DNA of 64,000 nt from Agarilytica sp045430285. Lineage in GTDB: Bacteria > Pseudomonadota > Gammaproteobacteria > Pseudomonadales > Cellvibrionaceae. Shown here piece by piece: positions 25,989 through 35,784 of the stretch; position 1 is the stretch's first letter, and every line of letters begins with the position of its first letter. The notes below the pieces were generated by a model. It did not search any database. It saw nothing but the letters and a program-made list of their open reading frames with translations, and was not told where the DNA came from. The position numbers were made by a program, and so were the translations under genes. The stretch spans positions 868,001 to 932,000 of the forward strand of contig JAILXV010000001.1 in assembly GCA_045430285.1 (NCBI GenBank). The letters are read 5' to 3'.

Positions 25989-28097
25989 ATGACGCCAAAA
26001 CGGCTAAAAATAAATGCAGGTTTGCACTGGGTTCACTGGCTCGTTGTCTCATCGTCACTATTACTAACCCTATTAGCCTGGCACATTTCTAAAACACAAA
26101 CCGAAGAAAAACTTCAGCTCCGTTTTGATTTTCAGGCGCGACAGTTAATCGATTTAGTCTCCGAACGCATGTCGCGATACGAAGACGCGCTTCGTTCCGG
26201 CGTTGCCACGATACACGCTCAGAATCACGATATTAACGTAGCCGAATGGCAAAGACTGGCACAAACGCTGCATATAGAAAAACGATATCCAGGAATAAAT
26301 GGGATCGGTGTTATTCATTACGTTCCCAAAAACAAACTACAAAAATATCTCGCAAGGGAACGACAGTTACGTCCAGATTATGCTATTCACCCTGCTCACG
26401 AACAGAATGAGCATTGGCCTATTTCTTATGTGGAACCTGTGGCGGCCAATAAAAAGGCCATCGGTTTGGATATCGCTTTTGAAATAAATCGTTTCACCGC
26501 CGCAAAAAAAGCCAGAGATTCGAATTCCACTCAAATCACTGCGCCCATTGTTCTCGTTCAGGATGCTAAAAAAACACCAGGATTTCTGCAGTTCGTCCCC
26601 TTTTATAAAAGCAAAGAGCTAGGATCGCTGGAACAGCGACAAAACCAATTTATTGGACATGTTTACGCCCCATTTATTATGTATAAATTGATGGAGGGCA
26701 CACTGTCACAAAAAAACCGTAAAGTCGTTTTCTCTGTGCGTGATGGTAAAGATGTATTATACGATGAGCTATCCAGTGATAACCCTCATTATGATCGTAA
26801 ACCGCTCTTTCACAGCAAAGAGACAATAGAGATGTATGGACGCCCCTGGGAATTCGACATTTCCACTGCTAAATCATTTCGCCATGGTGCAGCCGTGCAT
26901 CAATCCTCGTTTATACTTATTGCCGGTATCATTATCGATACCCTATTACTGTTTCTCTTTGTTGCGCTATCACGCTCTCAATCTAGGGCGGTTGAGCTCT
27001 CGAAAAAAATATCAAAAAAAATGTCACTGAGTGAGGCGTATTTTCGTCATATTATCGAAGCAGCGCCGTGCGGCATATTGATTGTCAATGAGGCCGGATT
27101 AATTGAGACGCTAAATCCACACGCTCTGGCATTACTGGAATATCAGGAAAACGAACTTTTGAATCAACCAGTGGAACGCCTAGTGCCGGTAAACGTCCGT
27201 AATAACCACCACGAGTACAGACGTCAATTTTGGGAAAATCCCGAACAACGCCGTATGGGACTGGGACGTGATGTACACTGCCTGACTAAAAATGGTGAAC
27301 TTTTTCCTGCTGAAATAGGCTTGGCGCAGTTCGTCGCTGACAATGGATTAAAAGTGCTGATCACCATCATCGACATGACCACCCACGAGAATATAACAAA
27401 CGAACTCAAACGAAGTAATAAGGAGTTAAATGACTTTGCTTACGTGGCTTCGCATGACCTCAAAGCGCCATTGAGAGGTATCTCACAGCTTGCCTCCTGG
27501 ATTGAAGAGGATATACAAGATGTTGCGTCTCAGGATACCAAACAGAACCTTGCGCTTTTGCAAAACAGAACCGCAAGGCTGGAAAAACTGCTAGACGACC
27601 TACTCACCTATTCTCGGATTGGGCGCAATCAGGGGGAAAAACAACGGGTTGATATTCTAGCGCTGCTCAGCACTGTATTTGAACTCCAGAATCCACCACA
27701 AGGGTATAAATTGGTGTGCGAAGGCACAATGCCTGTCTTCGATACACTCGCGGCACCATTGGATGTCATATTTCGTAATCTAATTGGAAACGCCATTAAG
27801 CACGGTGATAAGCAAAATGGCATCATTACAATATCTGTTACGGAAAACACGCATCATTATGAATTCTCAGTCTGTGATGACGGCCCAGGTATCGACCCCC
27901 AATACCACAAAAGAGCGTTTGAATTGTTTAAAACACTTAAGCCAAGGGATGTCGTAGAAGGCAGTGGCATGGGACTCTCAATTATCCAAAAAATGCTTGA
28001 AACGCATCGCTGTACTATTAGAATTGAATCCGACGGAAAATCAGGTACGTGTGTTATCTTTACCTGGCCGAAAGTAATCTCAACTGGAAATGAATAA
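25989..28097 (+). CDS. CHASE-PAS sensor histidine kinase
   Basis: 702 residues. An N-terminal transmembrane helix (about 17-34), then a periplasmic CHASE domain (SRYEDALRSGVATI, PGINGIGVIHYVPK; about 60-290), then a second helix (about 305-325). A PAS domain follows (ISEAYFRHIIEAAPCGILIV-type start, about 350-470). The HisKA domain has the phospho-histidine in YVASHDLKAPLRGI, and the HATPase has NAIKHG, DDGPGID and GSGMGLSI. The kinase part resembles those that pair with Rcp1-like single receivers, and one such receiver overlaps its end by 8 bases. CHASE domains sense small extracellular ligands. The ligand here is unknown. Confidence 0.93.
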   Translation: MTPKRLKINAGLHWVHWLVVSSSLLLTLLAWHISKTQTEEKLQLRFDFQARQLIDLVSERMSRYEDALRSGVATIHAQNHDINVAEWQRLAQTLHIEKRYPGINGIGVIHYVPKNKLQKYLARERQLRPDYAIHPAHEQNEHWPISYVEPVAANKKAIGLDIAFEINRFTAAKKARDSNSTQITAPIVLVQDAKKTPGFLQFVPFYKSKELGSLEQRQNQFIGHVYAPFIMYKLMEGTLSQKNRKVVFSVRDGKDVLYDELSSDNPHYDRKPLFHSKETIEMYGRPWEFDISTAKSFRHGAAVHQSSFILIAGIIIDTLLLFLFVALSRSQSRAVELSKKISKKMSLSEAYFRHIIEAAPCGILIVNEAGLIETLNPHALALLEYQENELLNQPVERLVPVNVRNNHHEYRRQFWENPEQRRMGLGRDVHCLTKNGELFPAEIGLAQFVADNGLKVLITIIDMTTHENITNELKRSNKELNDFAYVASHDLKAPLRGISQLASWIEEDIQDVASQDTKQNLALLQNRTARLEKLLDDLLTYSRIGRNQGEKQRVDILALLSTVFELQNPPQGYKLVCEGTMPVFDTLAAPLDVIFRNLIGNAIKHGDKQNGIITISVTENTHHYEFSVCDDGPGIDPQYHKRAFELFKTLKPRDVVEGSGMGLSIIQKMLETHRCTIRIESDGKSGTCVIFTWPKVISTGNE

Positions 28098-28521
28098 CAT
28101 GGCCCCCTCCTATACCCCCGCCTCTATTTTACTTGTCGAAGATGACGAGATTGACGCAAAAAGCGTAATGCGTGCATTTTCTAAAATGAAGATAGCAAAC
28201 CCAATCATTCGAGCGAAAGATGGCGTAGAAGCCCTCGAGCTGTTGGAAAACAACACAGTGAAGCGCCCTTTTTTAATTCTGCTCGATTTGAACATGCCCC
28301 GTATGGGCGGTTTGGAAATGCTGGAAAAACTTAGAGCAAGTGATCGTTGGAGTGATAGCGTCGTGTTTGTATTAACAACCAGCAACGATGATGAAGATAA
28401 ACTCGCAGCTTATCACCAACACATTGCAGGCTATATTACGAAAGAAAAATTGGATGGCGGCTTCGACGAATTGGTAAAACTTCTTGATCATTATTGGCGT
28501 ATTGTAGAACTGCCAGCATAA
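28090..28521 (+). CDS. Stand-alone receiver-domain response regulator (Rcp1 type)
   Basis: 143 residues consisting of a receiver domain only. The acidic pocket is VEDDE (16-20), the phospho-acceptor is D66 (LLDLNMPRMGG), the switch residues are TTS, and the lysine is in ITKEKL. There is no output domain, so it should act as a phosphate relay or by protein contact. Its ATG overlaps the kinase end (8 bases), and another ATG at 28099 is possible. With the kinase and the GGDEF-EAL regulator, it forms a three-gene phosphorelay operon that would feed c-di-GMP control. Confidence 0.92.
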   Translation: MNNMAPSYTPASILLVEDDEIDAKSVMRAFSKMKIANPIIRAKDGVEALELLENNTVKRPFLILLDLNMPRMGGLEMLEKLRASDRWSDSVVFVLTTSNDDEDKLAAYHQHIAGYITKEKLDGGFDELVKLLDHYWRIVELPA

Positions 28522-28638
28522 CGTTTTATTTCATCCTCAGTCTCTGCGTTTTATGCTCCTTTCACTTTCCTATGACTGATAGTTATTTATGAGAAATAGT
28601 AAGTTCAGCCCGGCACTTACTCATATAATAGCTTGCAC

Positions 28639-31194
28639 CTATTTTTTAACCTTATTCTTGATAGACTTTCCCGCCACCTCCAATAGAGGTTTTTCTGGCC
28701 AGCGGTGTTTCGGATATTTGCCTCTCATTTCTTTGGCAAGCTCGAAATACGAGTTTTGCCAAAAATTATTTAAGTCGCTGGTGGTCTGAATGGGTCTTCG
28801 CGCGGGAGAAAGTAGCTCGAAACGAATAGCCGTGCTTCCTCCACCTATTTTCGGTGATTCAGTTTCACCGAACAGTTCTTGTAGTTGTACGGAAACCAAA
28901 GGTCCCTGCTGATTATTGTACGAAATTGCAACAATTCTGCCGCTTGGTGTTTTGTATTTGGGTGGCGCCTCCTTTTCTAGGGTCTGCTGATCCTCCCAAG
29001 ATAAAAAACTGATTACCAAATTGTAGATGTTTACCTTTTTTAATTCCGGTATCGATGTAACATTCGAGATATACGGGAGCAACCAGTCTTCCATAGTGTT
29101 CAGCAGGATTGTTTTTGATAGTTTTGGAAACGAATCCAACTTATCGCCCAACCATTCTGCACGTGACAACCATGCTTCACAGTCAGGTGTCCAGTTAAGA
29201 ATATCAAAACCTTGATCCTCATCCTCTAACACCTGGATCAAACACTCTTGAAATTTTTCAGGAGGTATTTTGGATATCACATTTGACGAAATCGTAATTG
29301 CACCGTATTTTTTAACTCGCTGACCGCTAATTTTTTGTTTATCAACATTAAATTCAAAGCAATCTTGCGCGAAGAACTTGTGTTCAAGCTGGTCAGATAT
29401 TACTGAATAAGCAATTGGTGCTGCAGCATATATACGCCCTTCTTTTTTTTGTGCATCACAATCAGCAATCACTAACCATTCACACCCGAACAATGGATCG
29501 TCAGAAAACAAGAATAAACCCCTTCCGTTAGCTAGCTGATAACGACCATCTTCACCGGTCCGTTTTTTTGCTAATCGATCTGGGTATGCATGAAGCAATA
29601 GCTTACCGATAACATTTTGAATCTGAGCTAGAGAATATATATCGGCACCTCCTTTTAGGTTTATCATCCTTCTCAAAGACATTGTACTTAGCAATAACTG
29701 CTCTACTGAAGATCGTCTGACTGGGTGATTTTTAAGGGCCAAGTTTTTATTGTCTTTATAGTCTTGCAGAGCCAATATTCGCTCTATGATATCAACGCCT
29801 TTATTCAAATAAAAAATATCTCTATCAGATAATAAAGCAGCCATCTCACACGCAATAGATTTTTCGATGGGGTCTTCGGCTTTTAAAAGCATCGCAGCCA
29901 ACCTCGGAACAACCGATATACTAGAGGCTCGCACACCTATATCGGTAACTCTATTTTTTGCATCAATCAATCCTAGGGCAATAAGCGTTTCTCGTGCGGA
30001 ATCGAAATGTGGTTTAGGAGGCTGCGTTAACCAATTAATATCATCAAATGAGCTAACGCCCCAAACTAACAGTTCGAGAACAAACCCTGTTAAATCCGCC
30101 GATAGAATCTCTTCACCTTGATAATCCCTAAGCGAATGCTGCCTATTCTCGTCCCATAGTCGAAGACAGGAACCTGCCTGCGTACGACCTGCCCGACCTT
30201 TTCGTTGATCTGCAGAAGCTTTGGAAATATAACACGTTTCTAGGCGAGTCATGCCGCTAGTGGGGTCATATACAATGCGCTTTTCAAGGCCGCTATCGAT
30301 TACGTGCGTCACACCGTCGATTGTTAAACTGGTTTCTGCAATATTTGTTGTAAATATAATACGTCGTCCTCCATCAGCATTGCGCGTAAGCACACATTCC
30401 TGTTGCGCTAACGAAAGACCACCATATAGCGGTAAAAAAAGTAATGTTGAGTCTTCTCCAAACCGTTGTTTAGCTTCAGAAAGGCATCGGTTAATATCAC
30501 CTTGGCCTGGCAGAAAAATCAATATATCGCCATTACGACCTCCACCATCTCTTTCATCGCTATCATGATTATTCGACAGCACCAAAGCTAACGCGCGATT
30601 CACCAAAGCGACTAGCGGCATGTTGTTCTGTTGTATATAGCGCACTGAAACGGGAAAAGTCCGCCCAGGACACACCACAACATACGCCCCGCCCATATAA
30701 TCTGACACCAGCTCCGTATCTATCGTAGCGGACATTACAAGCAGCTTAAGATCCTCTCGAATTGTCTGCTGTATATCCAAAGTAAGTAAAAGTGATAAAT
30801 CGGCATGGATTGAACGTTCATGGAACTCATCGAAAATAATAAGCCCTATATCCAATATTTCGGGATCGGACTGTAATCTTCTTGTCAGAATACCCTCGGT
30901 GACGATTTCCAAAATGGTTTCGCTTGAAATTTTTCTTTCATTTTTTATTTGATAACCAATCCGCTGACCAACCTTTTCCCCAAGCTGTTTTGCTAGATAG
31001 CGTGCAATAGATTTTGCAGCGATCCTTCTCGGTTCAAGCATTACAATCTTATTGCCTTGCAAGAACTTGGCATCAAGTAGACTAAGTGGGAGTACGGTAG
31101 ATTTTCCAGCCCCGGGCTCTGCTTGTATGACCAGGTTTTGTTCAGAGGCGAGTATCTGCAGTATTTTAGGTAAATGATGATTAATTGGCAGCAC
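28639..31194 (-). CDS. hrpB: ATP-dependent RNA helicase HrpB
   Basis: 851 residues from a GTG at 31194. The start is set by the family N-terminus LPINHHLP. DEAH-family motifs: Walker A AEPGAGKST (25-33), DEFH at 122-125, motif III MSATI, motif V TNIAETSLTIDGV and motif VI QRKGRAGR. The HrpB-specific C-terminal domain ends with the typical ARRPIQTTSDLNNFW and LAKEMRGKYPKHRWPEKP stretch. HrpB is a conserved proteobacterial helicase whose cellular substrate is poorly defined. It is a single-gene unit, convergent with the receiver gene and divergent from the two-haem lipoprotein gene. Confidence 0.95.
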   Translation of the reverse strand: MLPINHHLPKILQILASEQNLVIQAEPGAGKSTVLPLSLLDAKFLQGNKIVMLEPRRIAAKSIARYLAKQLGEKVGQRIGYQIKNERKISSETILEIVTEGILTRRLQSDPEILDIGLIIFDEFHERSIHADLSLLLTLDIQQTIREDLKLLVMSATIDTELVSDYMGGAYVVVCPGRTFPVSVRYIQQNNMPLVALVNRALALVLSNNHDSDERDGGGRNGDILIFLPGQGDINRCLSEAKQRFGEDSTLLFLPLYGGLSLAQQECVLTRNADGGRRIIFTTNIAETSLTIDGVTHVIDSGLEKRIVYDPTSGMTRLETCYISKASADQRKGRAGRTQAGSCLRLWDENRQHSLRDYQGEEILSADLTGFVLELLVWGVSSFDDINWLTQPPKPHFDSARETLIALGLIDAKNRVTDIGVRASSISVVPRLAAMLLKAEDPIEKSIACEMAALLSDRDIFYLNKGVDIIERILALQDYKDNKNLALKNHPVRRSSVEQLLLSTMSLRRMINLKGGADIYSLAQIQNVIGKLLLHAYPDRLAKKRTGEDGRYQLANGRGLFLFSDDPLFGCEWLVIADCDAQKKEGRIYAAAPIAYSVISDQLEHKFFAQDCFEFNVDKQKISGQRVKKYGAITISSNVISKIPPEKFQECLIQVLEDEDQGFDILNWTPDCEAWLSRAEWLGDKLDSFPKLSKTILLNTMEDWLLPYISNVTSIPELKKVNIYNLVISFLSWEDQQTLEKEAPPKYKTPSGRIVAISYNNQQGPLVSVQLQELFGETESPKIGGGSTAIRFELLSPARRPIQTTSDLNNFWQNSYFELAKEMRGKYPKHRWPEKPLLEVAGKSIKNKVKK

Positions 31195-31484
31195 GAATTA
31201 TACCGAGAGTATGCGAATATGAGAGGTAACTTTGAAGGCAATAACTAACCGAGTGATTTATAGAGGCTTCGTGCATTACGTTAAACTTTTTTCTTACTGA
31301 TGTTGCTGTTTGTTCAAATACACAGAACTAGGCATATCTATCTCACTATAGTTTTTGGCGTAATAAAAACCATTGGGAAGAAAACGTCGCGCCAAGCTGC
31401 TTTATTTTTACGGTTAGCAATAACAAATCTGTAACAACCACCTGATAGTTTTCATCCTACTATTCAGACGCCGAGGAAAACATT

Positions 31485-33158
31485 GTGCCACGGTATACCA
31501 CCAGATTACTTACTTACTTTTCGTTATTAATGCTTACTGCGTGCGGAAAGAATCCTTCAGACGATCCCGTCACAACCTCTTTGCGGGAAGAAGCAACATT
31601 ACCCCCCTACGAGAAAACACTCGAATTACTCCGCAAATCCGACGCCGTCATCCCACCATCGCCCAGTGTACACCCCGTCGCAGCGGCCTACAATCGAGAA
31701 GCGGTTATCCCCCCCCAGTGCTATACGCGTACCGAAGGTAAATATAACCCTTGCTATGTATGTCATCAGAATGAAATTCCTAATCGTGAAAATGTCATGA
31801 ATGATCTGGACCTTCAAGAGGCTTATAGCTTCAGTGATTTGGGTATGACCAACCACTGGGGAGGCTTGTTTAAAGATAGAACCGCTAGGGTTGATGAAAT
31901 TACAGATTCGGAGATCCTCGAGTGGGTAAAAATAGACAACTACAGCGAATTGGCTCCTCGATTAGAGAAAGCCGGTTTTAACGGATGGATTCCAGATTTA
32001 CAAGGTTTGGAAAATGGAGCCGCTGCTTTCGATAATGAGGGCTTTGCACTGGACGACTCGAACTGGGTGGCATTCAACTATAAACCTTTCCCTAGTACCT
32101 TTTGGCCAACAAACGGCTCAACCGATGACGTAATGATACGTTTGGCCACCATATACCAAAAAAATGAGCATGGTGAAATTTCGCGAGACGTATACAAAGC
32201 AAACTTGGCTATCCTAGAAGCGAACTTCAAAGGGTTGGAGCAGATTTCCACATGGCCAATTAATGAAAAAAACGTTGGCCTGGATTTAAACGGCGATAAG
32301 AAGCTCTCCACAGTTAACGAAATTCTAGCCTTGGATCACTACGTCGGCGCAGCAAAAAAACACTTCTTAGATACCCACCTATACCCCCAAGGCACAGAGT
32401 TTTTACACACCGTCCGGTATTTAGGTATTTCAAAAGATAAAGAAATTGAGATTCCTAGGCGCATGAAAGAAGTCCGCTACATGAAAAAGTGGAAAACCTA
32501 CCCTAAAGGTGTACTCGCACGGTATTACGAAGAAGAAGGCTTCTCTAAAGAAGCTGGGCATTTACCAGGTTACACAAATTTGGGCGATTATGGTTTAGAT
32601 AACGGTATGGGATGGTCTGTACAAGGGTTTATAGAAAACGCAAATGGGCGCTTACGTGTAAATACCTTTGAAGAGAACTTCTTCTGTATGGGCTGCCACG
32701 GCTCTATCGGTTCAACTATTGATAAAACATTTAGTTTTGCTAGAAAAATAGATGGCCGAGGCGGCTGGGGGTATATCAACTTAAAAGGCATGCCCGATGC
32801 ACCCAACAGAGGTGAAGAGCGTGGCGAAATACTTACCTATTTTGAGCGCGTAGGTGGAGGGGATGAATTCCGCAGTAACCCCGAGATGCTTGCACGATGG
32901 TTTAATAAAGACGGATCTGTAAAAAAAGAGGCTGTGATTGGCAAGGATGTATATACATTAATTACACCATCGGCGGAACGGGCGTTGGCGCTGAACAAAG
33001 CTTACAAAGCCATCGTAGAGCAACAAAGCTATCTCTTCGGTAGAGACGCGGTGATCATGCCACTAGAAAATGTCTACGACAAAGTGGACAATGAAACATC
33101 CCCTACCCTGAACCAGGAATCGATATATACGTGGGATATTCGTCTGGCGTGGCCCTAG
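31485..33158 (+). CDS. Two-haem c-type cytochrome-like lipoprotein, family not recognised
   Basis: 557 residues from a GTG with a GAGGAAAA site. A lipoprotein signal (LTAC, lipidated C20) anchors it outside the inner membrane. Two haem c attachment motifs lie far apart: CYVCH at 90-94 and CMGCH at 401-405. About 300 residues between them have no family I can name and are rich in aromatic and charged residues. It should be an extracytoplasmic electron carrier or oxidoreductase requiring the cytochrome c maturation system. The next gene on the same strand, 139 bases on, is a PhoX-like secreted protein, and a functional link is possible but not shown. Confidence 0.8.
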   Translation: MPRYTTRLLTYFSLLMLTACGKNPSDDPVTTSLREEATLPPYEKTLELLRKSDAVIPPSPSVHPVAAAYNREAVIPPQCYTRTEGKYNPCYVCHQNEIPNRENVMNDLDLQEAYSFSDLGMTNHWGGLFKDRTARVDEITDSEILEWVKIDNYSELAPRLEKAGFNGWIPDLQGLENGAAAFDNEGFALDDSNWVAFNYKPFPSTFWPTNGSTDDVMIRLATIYQKNEHGEISRDVYKANLAILEANFKGLEQISTWPINEKNVGLDLNGDKKLSTVNEILALDHYVGAAKKHFLDTHLYPQGTEFLHTVRYLGISKDKEIEIPRRMKEVRYMKKWKTYPKGVLARYYEEEGFSKEAGHLPGYTNLGDYGLDNGMGWSVQGFIENANGRLRVNTFEENFFCMGCHGSIGSTIDKTFSFARKIDGRGGWGYINLKGMPDAPNRGEERGEILTYFERVGGGDEFRSNPEMLARWFNKDGSVKKEAVIGKDVYTLITPSAERALALNKAYKAIVEQQSYLFGRDAVIMPLENVYDKVDNETSPTLNQESIYTWDIRLAWP

Positions 33159-33297
33159 CATTTGTTTTAAAAACTTCATGTAAGCGCAACATAACTTTAA
33201 GCCATTCTTCACATTAACTCTCGATACTCTCCCTGGGGTTTCCTCCTCAACAATAGTGATATTCGCTAAATTATATTTCACCCATGGGAGTACGAAA

Positions 33298-34854
33298 ATG
33301 AAAAAGTTACACTTAGTCGCAGCCATTTCGGCAGTTGCTGCTTCTTCCGCGTTTGCTGGAACACAACCATATTTTAATCCATTAACACAATCTTCCGCAG
33401 TGGCGACACCGAACCACATTAACGAGTTAAATTCTCCTTGGCAGACACCAGCAGGAATTTCACAAGTTAACCTTACTAGCATGCAAGAAATTGAAGCTGA
33501 CATAACACAATCTACAGTTCGCTCACCTGGTCTGGGATCCGGTGCTTCAATGTGGGATATGGTCGCGTTCGATCCAACTGGTGAGTATATCTTCATTCCG
33601 CACGAAACGATTAACGGCGCAGGACTAACCCGTTACGACATAGCGAATGATTTCGCTGAAGTGCTTTTCAGTGGCGACAATACCGGCATTCGCGGTAGCG
33701 AAGGCACTTGGGGCGGTGACTATGGTGCGTTTGACCCCGCCACATTTACACCTTACGGTACAGTATTACTAGGTGAAGAATGGTCGGGTGAAGGACGTGT
33801 TATCGAAGTATTAAACCCAATGGCAGCGGCAGCAGACATTCAAATACAAGAAAAACAATCATTTGCCAATGTTTCACAAGAAGGTATTCGCTTCGGTAAA
33901 GTCAACGAAAATGTTGTTTACTACGTTGATGAAGATCGCTCGGGTTCAATTTACAAATTAGTCGCCACCGATGCAGAATTTAATCATGGACAAACATTTG
34001 TTCTTTCTGTCAACGCGTTTAACGGCGACGCGACGCAACGTTTTGACCGTGTTCCAAACATCGGCTCAACCCGCACTGGCGTAGCAACTTGGATCCCGCT
34101 AACGGATGCAAGTGGCACACCACTAACGACTCAAAACCCATTTGAAAATTCTTCTGCATCACGTCCTGGTCGTATCGCGGCTGACGAACTTGGTGCAACC
34201 CCTTTTGGTCGTCCGGAAGACGTGGAAGTTGGTGTATTAGCGAACGGGAATGAAGTGTTATATTTCGCAGCAACTTCTGAATCAACTATCTACTCAGTTG
34301 AAATGACTGGCACTAACAGTGCGGTGGTTCGTGAGTTTGCAAGTGAAGCCAACACGCCTAAAAACGTAGATTTCCCTGCGACTACAGGTGTCATTAATGC
34401 GCCAGACAACTTGGCCCAAGATGCATTTGGAAACATATACATCATTGAAGACGCACCAAACGGTGGCAGTGTTGGTGGCGATATTTGGTTTATCCGAGAT
34501 GCTGACAACAACGGCGTTGCTGAATCAGTCGATCACTTCATGAGTGTTCAAGTGGACGGTGCTGAAGCAACAGGTATGATTTTCAACCCTGTTAACCCTT
34601 CAGAGTTTGTTGTATCCGTTCAACATCCAGACAGCACTAACCTAGACAATGTTCCTGGTGGCCACGGGGATGCGCTATGGAAATTCGACATCTCTGATGT
34701 AGTAGCACCAACGTGTAACCCTAGCAGCGATCACAAAAGCTTTAGCTACGCGAATGACCAATATATCAAAACTTGTTCGGAAGGTTGGGACTTTGGCTTT
34801 AGTGATGTGCTAGAACATATGGAGTGGTTATCTAATTTTTTATCAAATAAATAA
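33298..34854 (+). CDS. PhoX-like (DUF839) secreted protein
   Basis: 518 residues. The ATG at 33298 has a GGGAG site and is followed by a signal peptide cut at AFA-GT. The body is beta-propeller-like, with PhoX-type landmarks: AFDPTGEYIFIPHET, a TWGGDYGAFDP-type turn, VLLGEEW, FANVSQEGIRFGK and GRPEDVEVG. PhoX alkaline phosphatases bind calcium and iron and release phosphate from organic esters in the periplasm or outside. The name as phosphatase is less sure than the fold, because many DUF839 proteins are untested. The last 45 residues (after CNPSSDHKSF) form an unusual tail with two cysteines. A strong terminator follows the gene. Confidence 0.8.
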   Translation: MKKLHLVAAISAVAASSAFAGTQPYFNPLTQSSAVATPNHINELNSPWQTPAGISQVNLTSMQEIEADITQSTVRSPGLGSGASMWDMVAFDPTGEYIFIPHETINGAGLTRYDIANDFAEVLFSGDNTGIRGSEGTWGGDYGAFDPATFTPYGTVLLGEEWSGEGRVIEVLNPMAAAADIQIQEKQSFANVSQEGIRFGKVNENVVYYVDEDRSGSIYKLVATDAEFNHGQTFVLSVNAFNGDATQRFDRVPNIGSTRTGVATWIPLTDASGTPLTTQNPFENSSASRPGRIAADELGATPFGRPEDVEVGVLANGNEVLYFAATSESTIYSVEMTGTNSAVVREFASEANTPKNVDFPATTGVINAPDNLAQDAFGNIYIIEDAPNGGSVGGDIWFIRDADNNGVAESVDHFMSVQVDGAEATGMIFNPVNPSEFVVSVQHPDSTNLDNVPGGHGDALWKFDISDVVAPTCNPSSDHKSFSYANDQYIKTCSEGWDFGFSDVLEHMEWLSNFLSNK

Positions 34855-34869
34855 TTAGCGATAATCAAA

Positions 34870-34895
34870 AGCCTGGTGCAATGCCAGGCTTTTTC
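34870..34895 (+). terminator. Rho-independent terminator after the PhoX-like gene
   Basis: AGCCTGG pairs with CCAGGCT across a 7-base loop, followed by a T-run. It lies 15 bases after the stop codon. Confidence 0.85.
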
Positions 34896-34949
34896 CTTGA
34901 ATAAAAATACAGATTTGAAAGTGCAGGCCTAGTTTCCTATACAGGCAAG

Positions 34950-35300
34950 CTAAATTTCCCCGCCGAAAGACTCAAGTAATCTAACCATTTCTTGCCTTTT
35001 GTGGGTTGTCGCCAAGCGCAAAGGTGTCGATCCTTTCTTTGTCCTCGCGTTCACGTCAGCACCGTATTGTAACAACAGCTTTGCAGCTTCAACTTCTCCT
35101 TTAAAGGCTGCCCAATGCAGAGGCGTAGCGCCCTCAGTATTTAGGCTGTTAACGCGCTCCCCTTCTTTAATGAGCTTGTCAATTGATGATACATCGCCTT
35201 TATATGCAGCTCGGTGTAGAGGCGGTTCACCATTTAAATGCGTATCGCAAGATAGAAGTAAACCCATTAAAACCAAAATAACGTTTAAACGAAAAATCAT
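34950..35300 (-). CDS. Ankyrin-repeat lipoprotein
   Basis: 116 residues with a lipoprotein signal (LLLSC, lipidated cysteine at 18). Three ankyrin repeats follow: EPPLHRAAYKGDVSSIDKLI, ATPLHWAAFKGEVEAAKLLL and STPLRLATTHKRQEMVRLL, with D-V-N-A between the second and third. It should be a small membrane-anchored binding protein in the periplasm. No catalytic partner typical for bacterial ankyrins (catalase, for example) is adjacent. Convergent with the PhoX-like gene and 46 bases downstream of ychJ. Confidence 0.87.
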   Translation of the reverse strand: MIFRLNVILVLMGLLLSCDTHLNGEPPLHRAAYKGDVSSIDKLIKEGERVNSLNTEGATPLHWAAFKGEVEAAKLLLQYGADVNARTKKGSTPLRLATTHKRQEMVRLLESFGGEI

Positions 35301-35346
35301 GAGACTCTACAACCTATTATATATTCAGGGCACAGCACGCACGTAC

Positions 35347-35751
35347 TTAGCTTAGCTCTCCAGTCACGTAAAACCAACGACCTTGTTCCCGTTTAAAGGT
35401 AGACCTCTCTCGCATAGCGCACTCTTTTCCTGATTCATCTAAAAACCAAGCACAAAAGTTCACCCATGCATCGTTCCCTTTTTGACCTTTATCTAGAATA
35501 TCTAGTCTTAACCACTCACAACTTTTTTTTGAAAGAGATTCGGACGTTAAGTGTTTTGCATTTTCCGGCCACCACGTAGCTAATAGGTAGTCGCCGTGAT
35601 CGCCCAGCGCATATGCTGTAAACCGAGAGCGCATTAATTGATCTGGTGTTTTCGCGGCAGGTATCCGCTCGGCATCTTGTATATTCCCGAACAGGTATCG
35701 ACCACAGCAGGCATTAAACATTTTCCCACTGGAACATGGGCACGCGCTCAT
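35347..35751 (-). CDS. ychJ: YchJ-family SEC-C motif protein (UPF0225)
   Basis: 134 residues starting MSACPCSSGKMFNACCG, a SEC-C zinc-binding motif of the form C-x-C...CC. The longer reading frame upstream is ignored because a GGAG site precedes this ATG and the motif is normally at the N-terminus. The body is the usual NTF2-like YchJ fold with MRSRFTAYALGD and YLLATWW. Function is unknown. The zinc site resembles that of SecA's C-terminus. It ends a minus-strand run cvfB-yaeQ-ychJ. Confidence 0.9.
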   Translation of the reverse strand: MSACPCSSGKMFNACCGRYLFGNIQDAERIPAAKTPDQLMRSRFTAYALGDHGDYLLATWWPENAKHLTSESLSKKSCEWLRLDILDKGQKGNDAWVNFCAWFLDESGKECAMRERSTFKREQGRWFYVTGELS

Positions 35752-35784
35752 AAGGAGTTCTCCAAAAGGAAAAACAAACACCCC

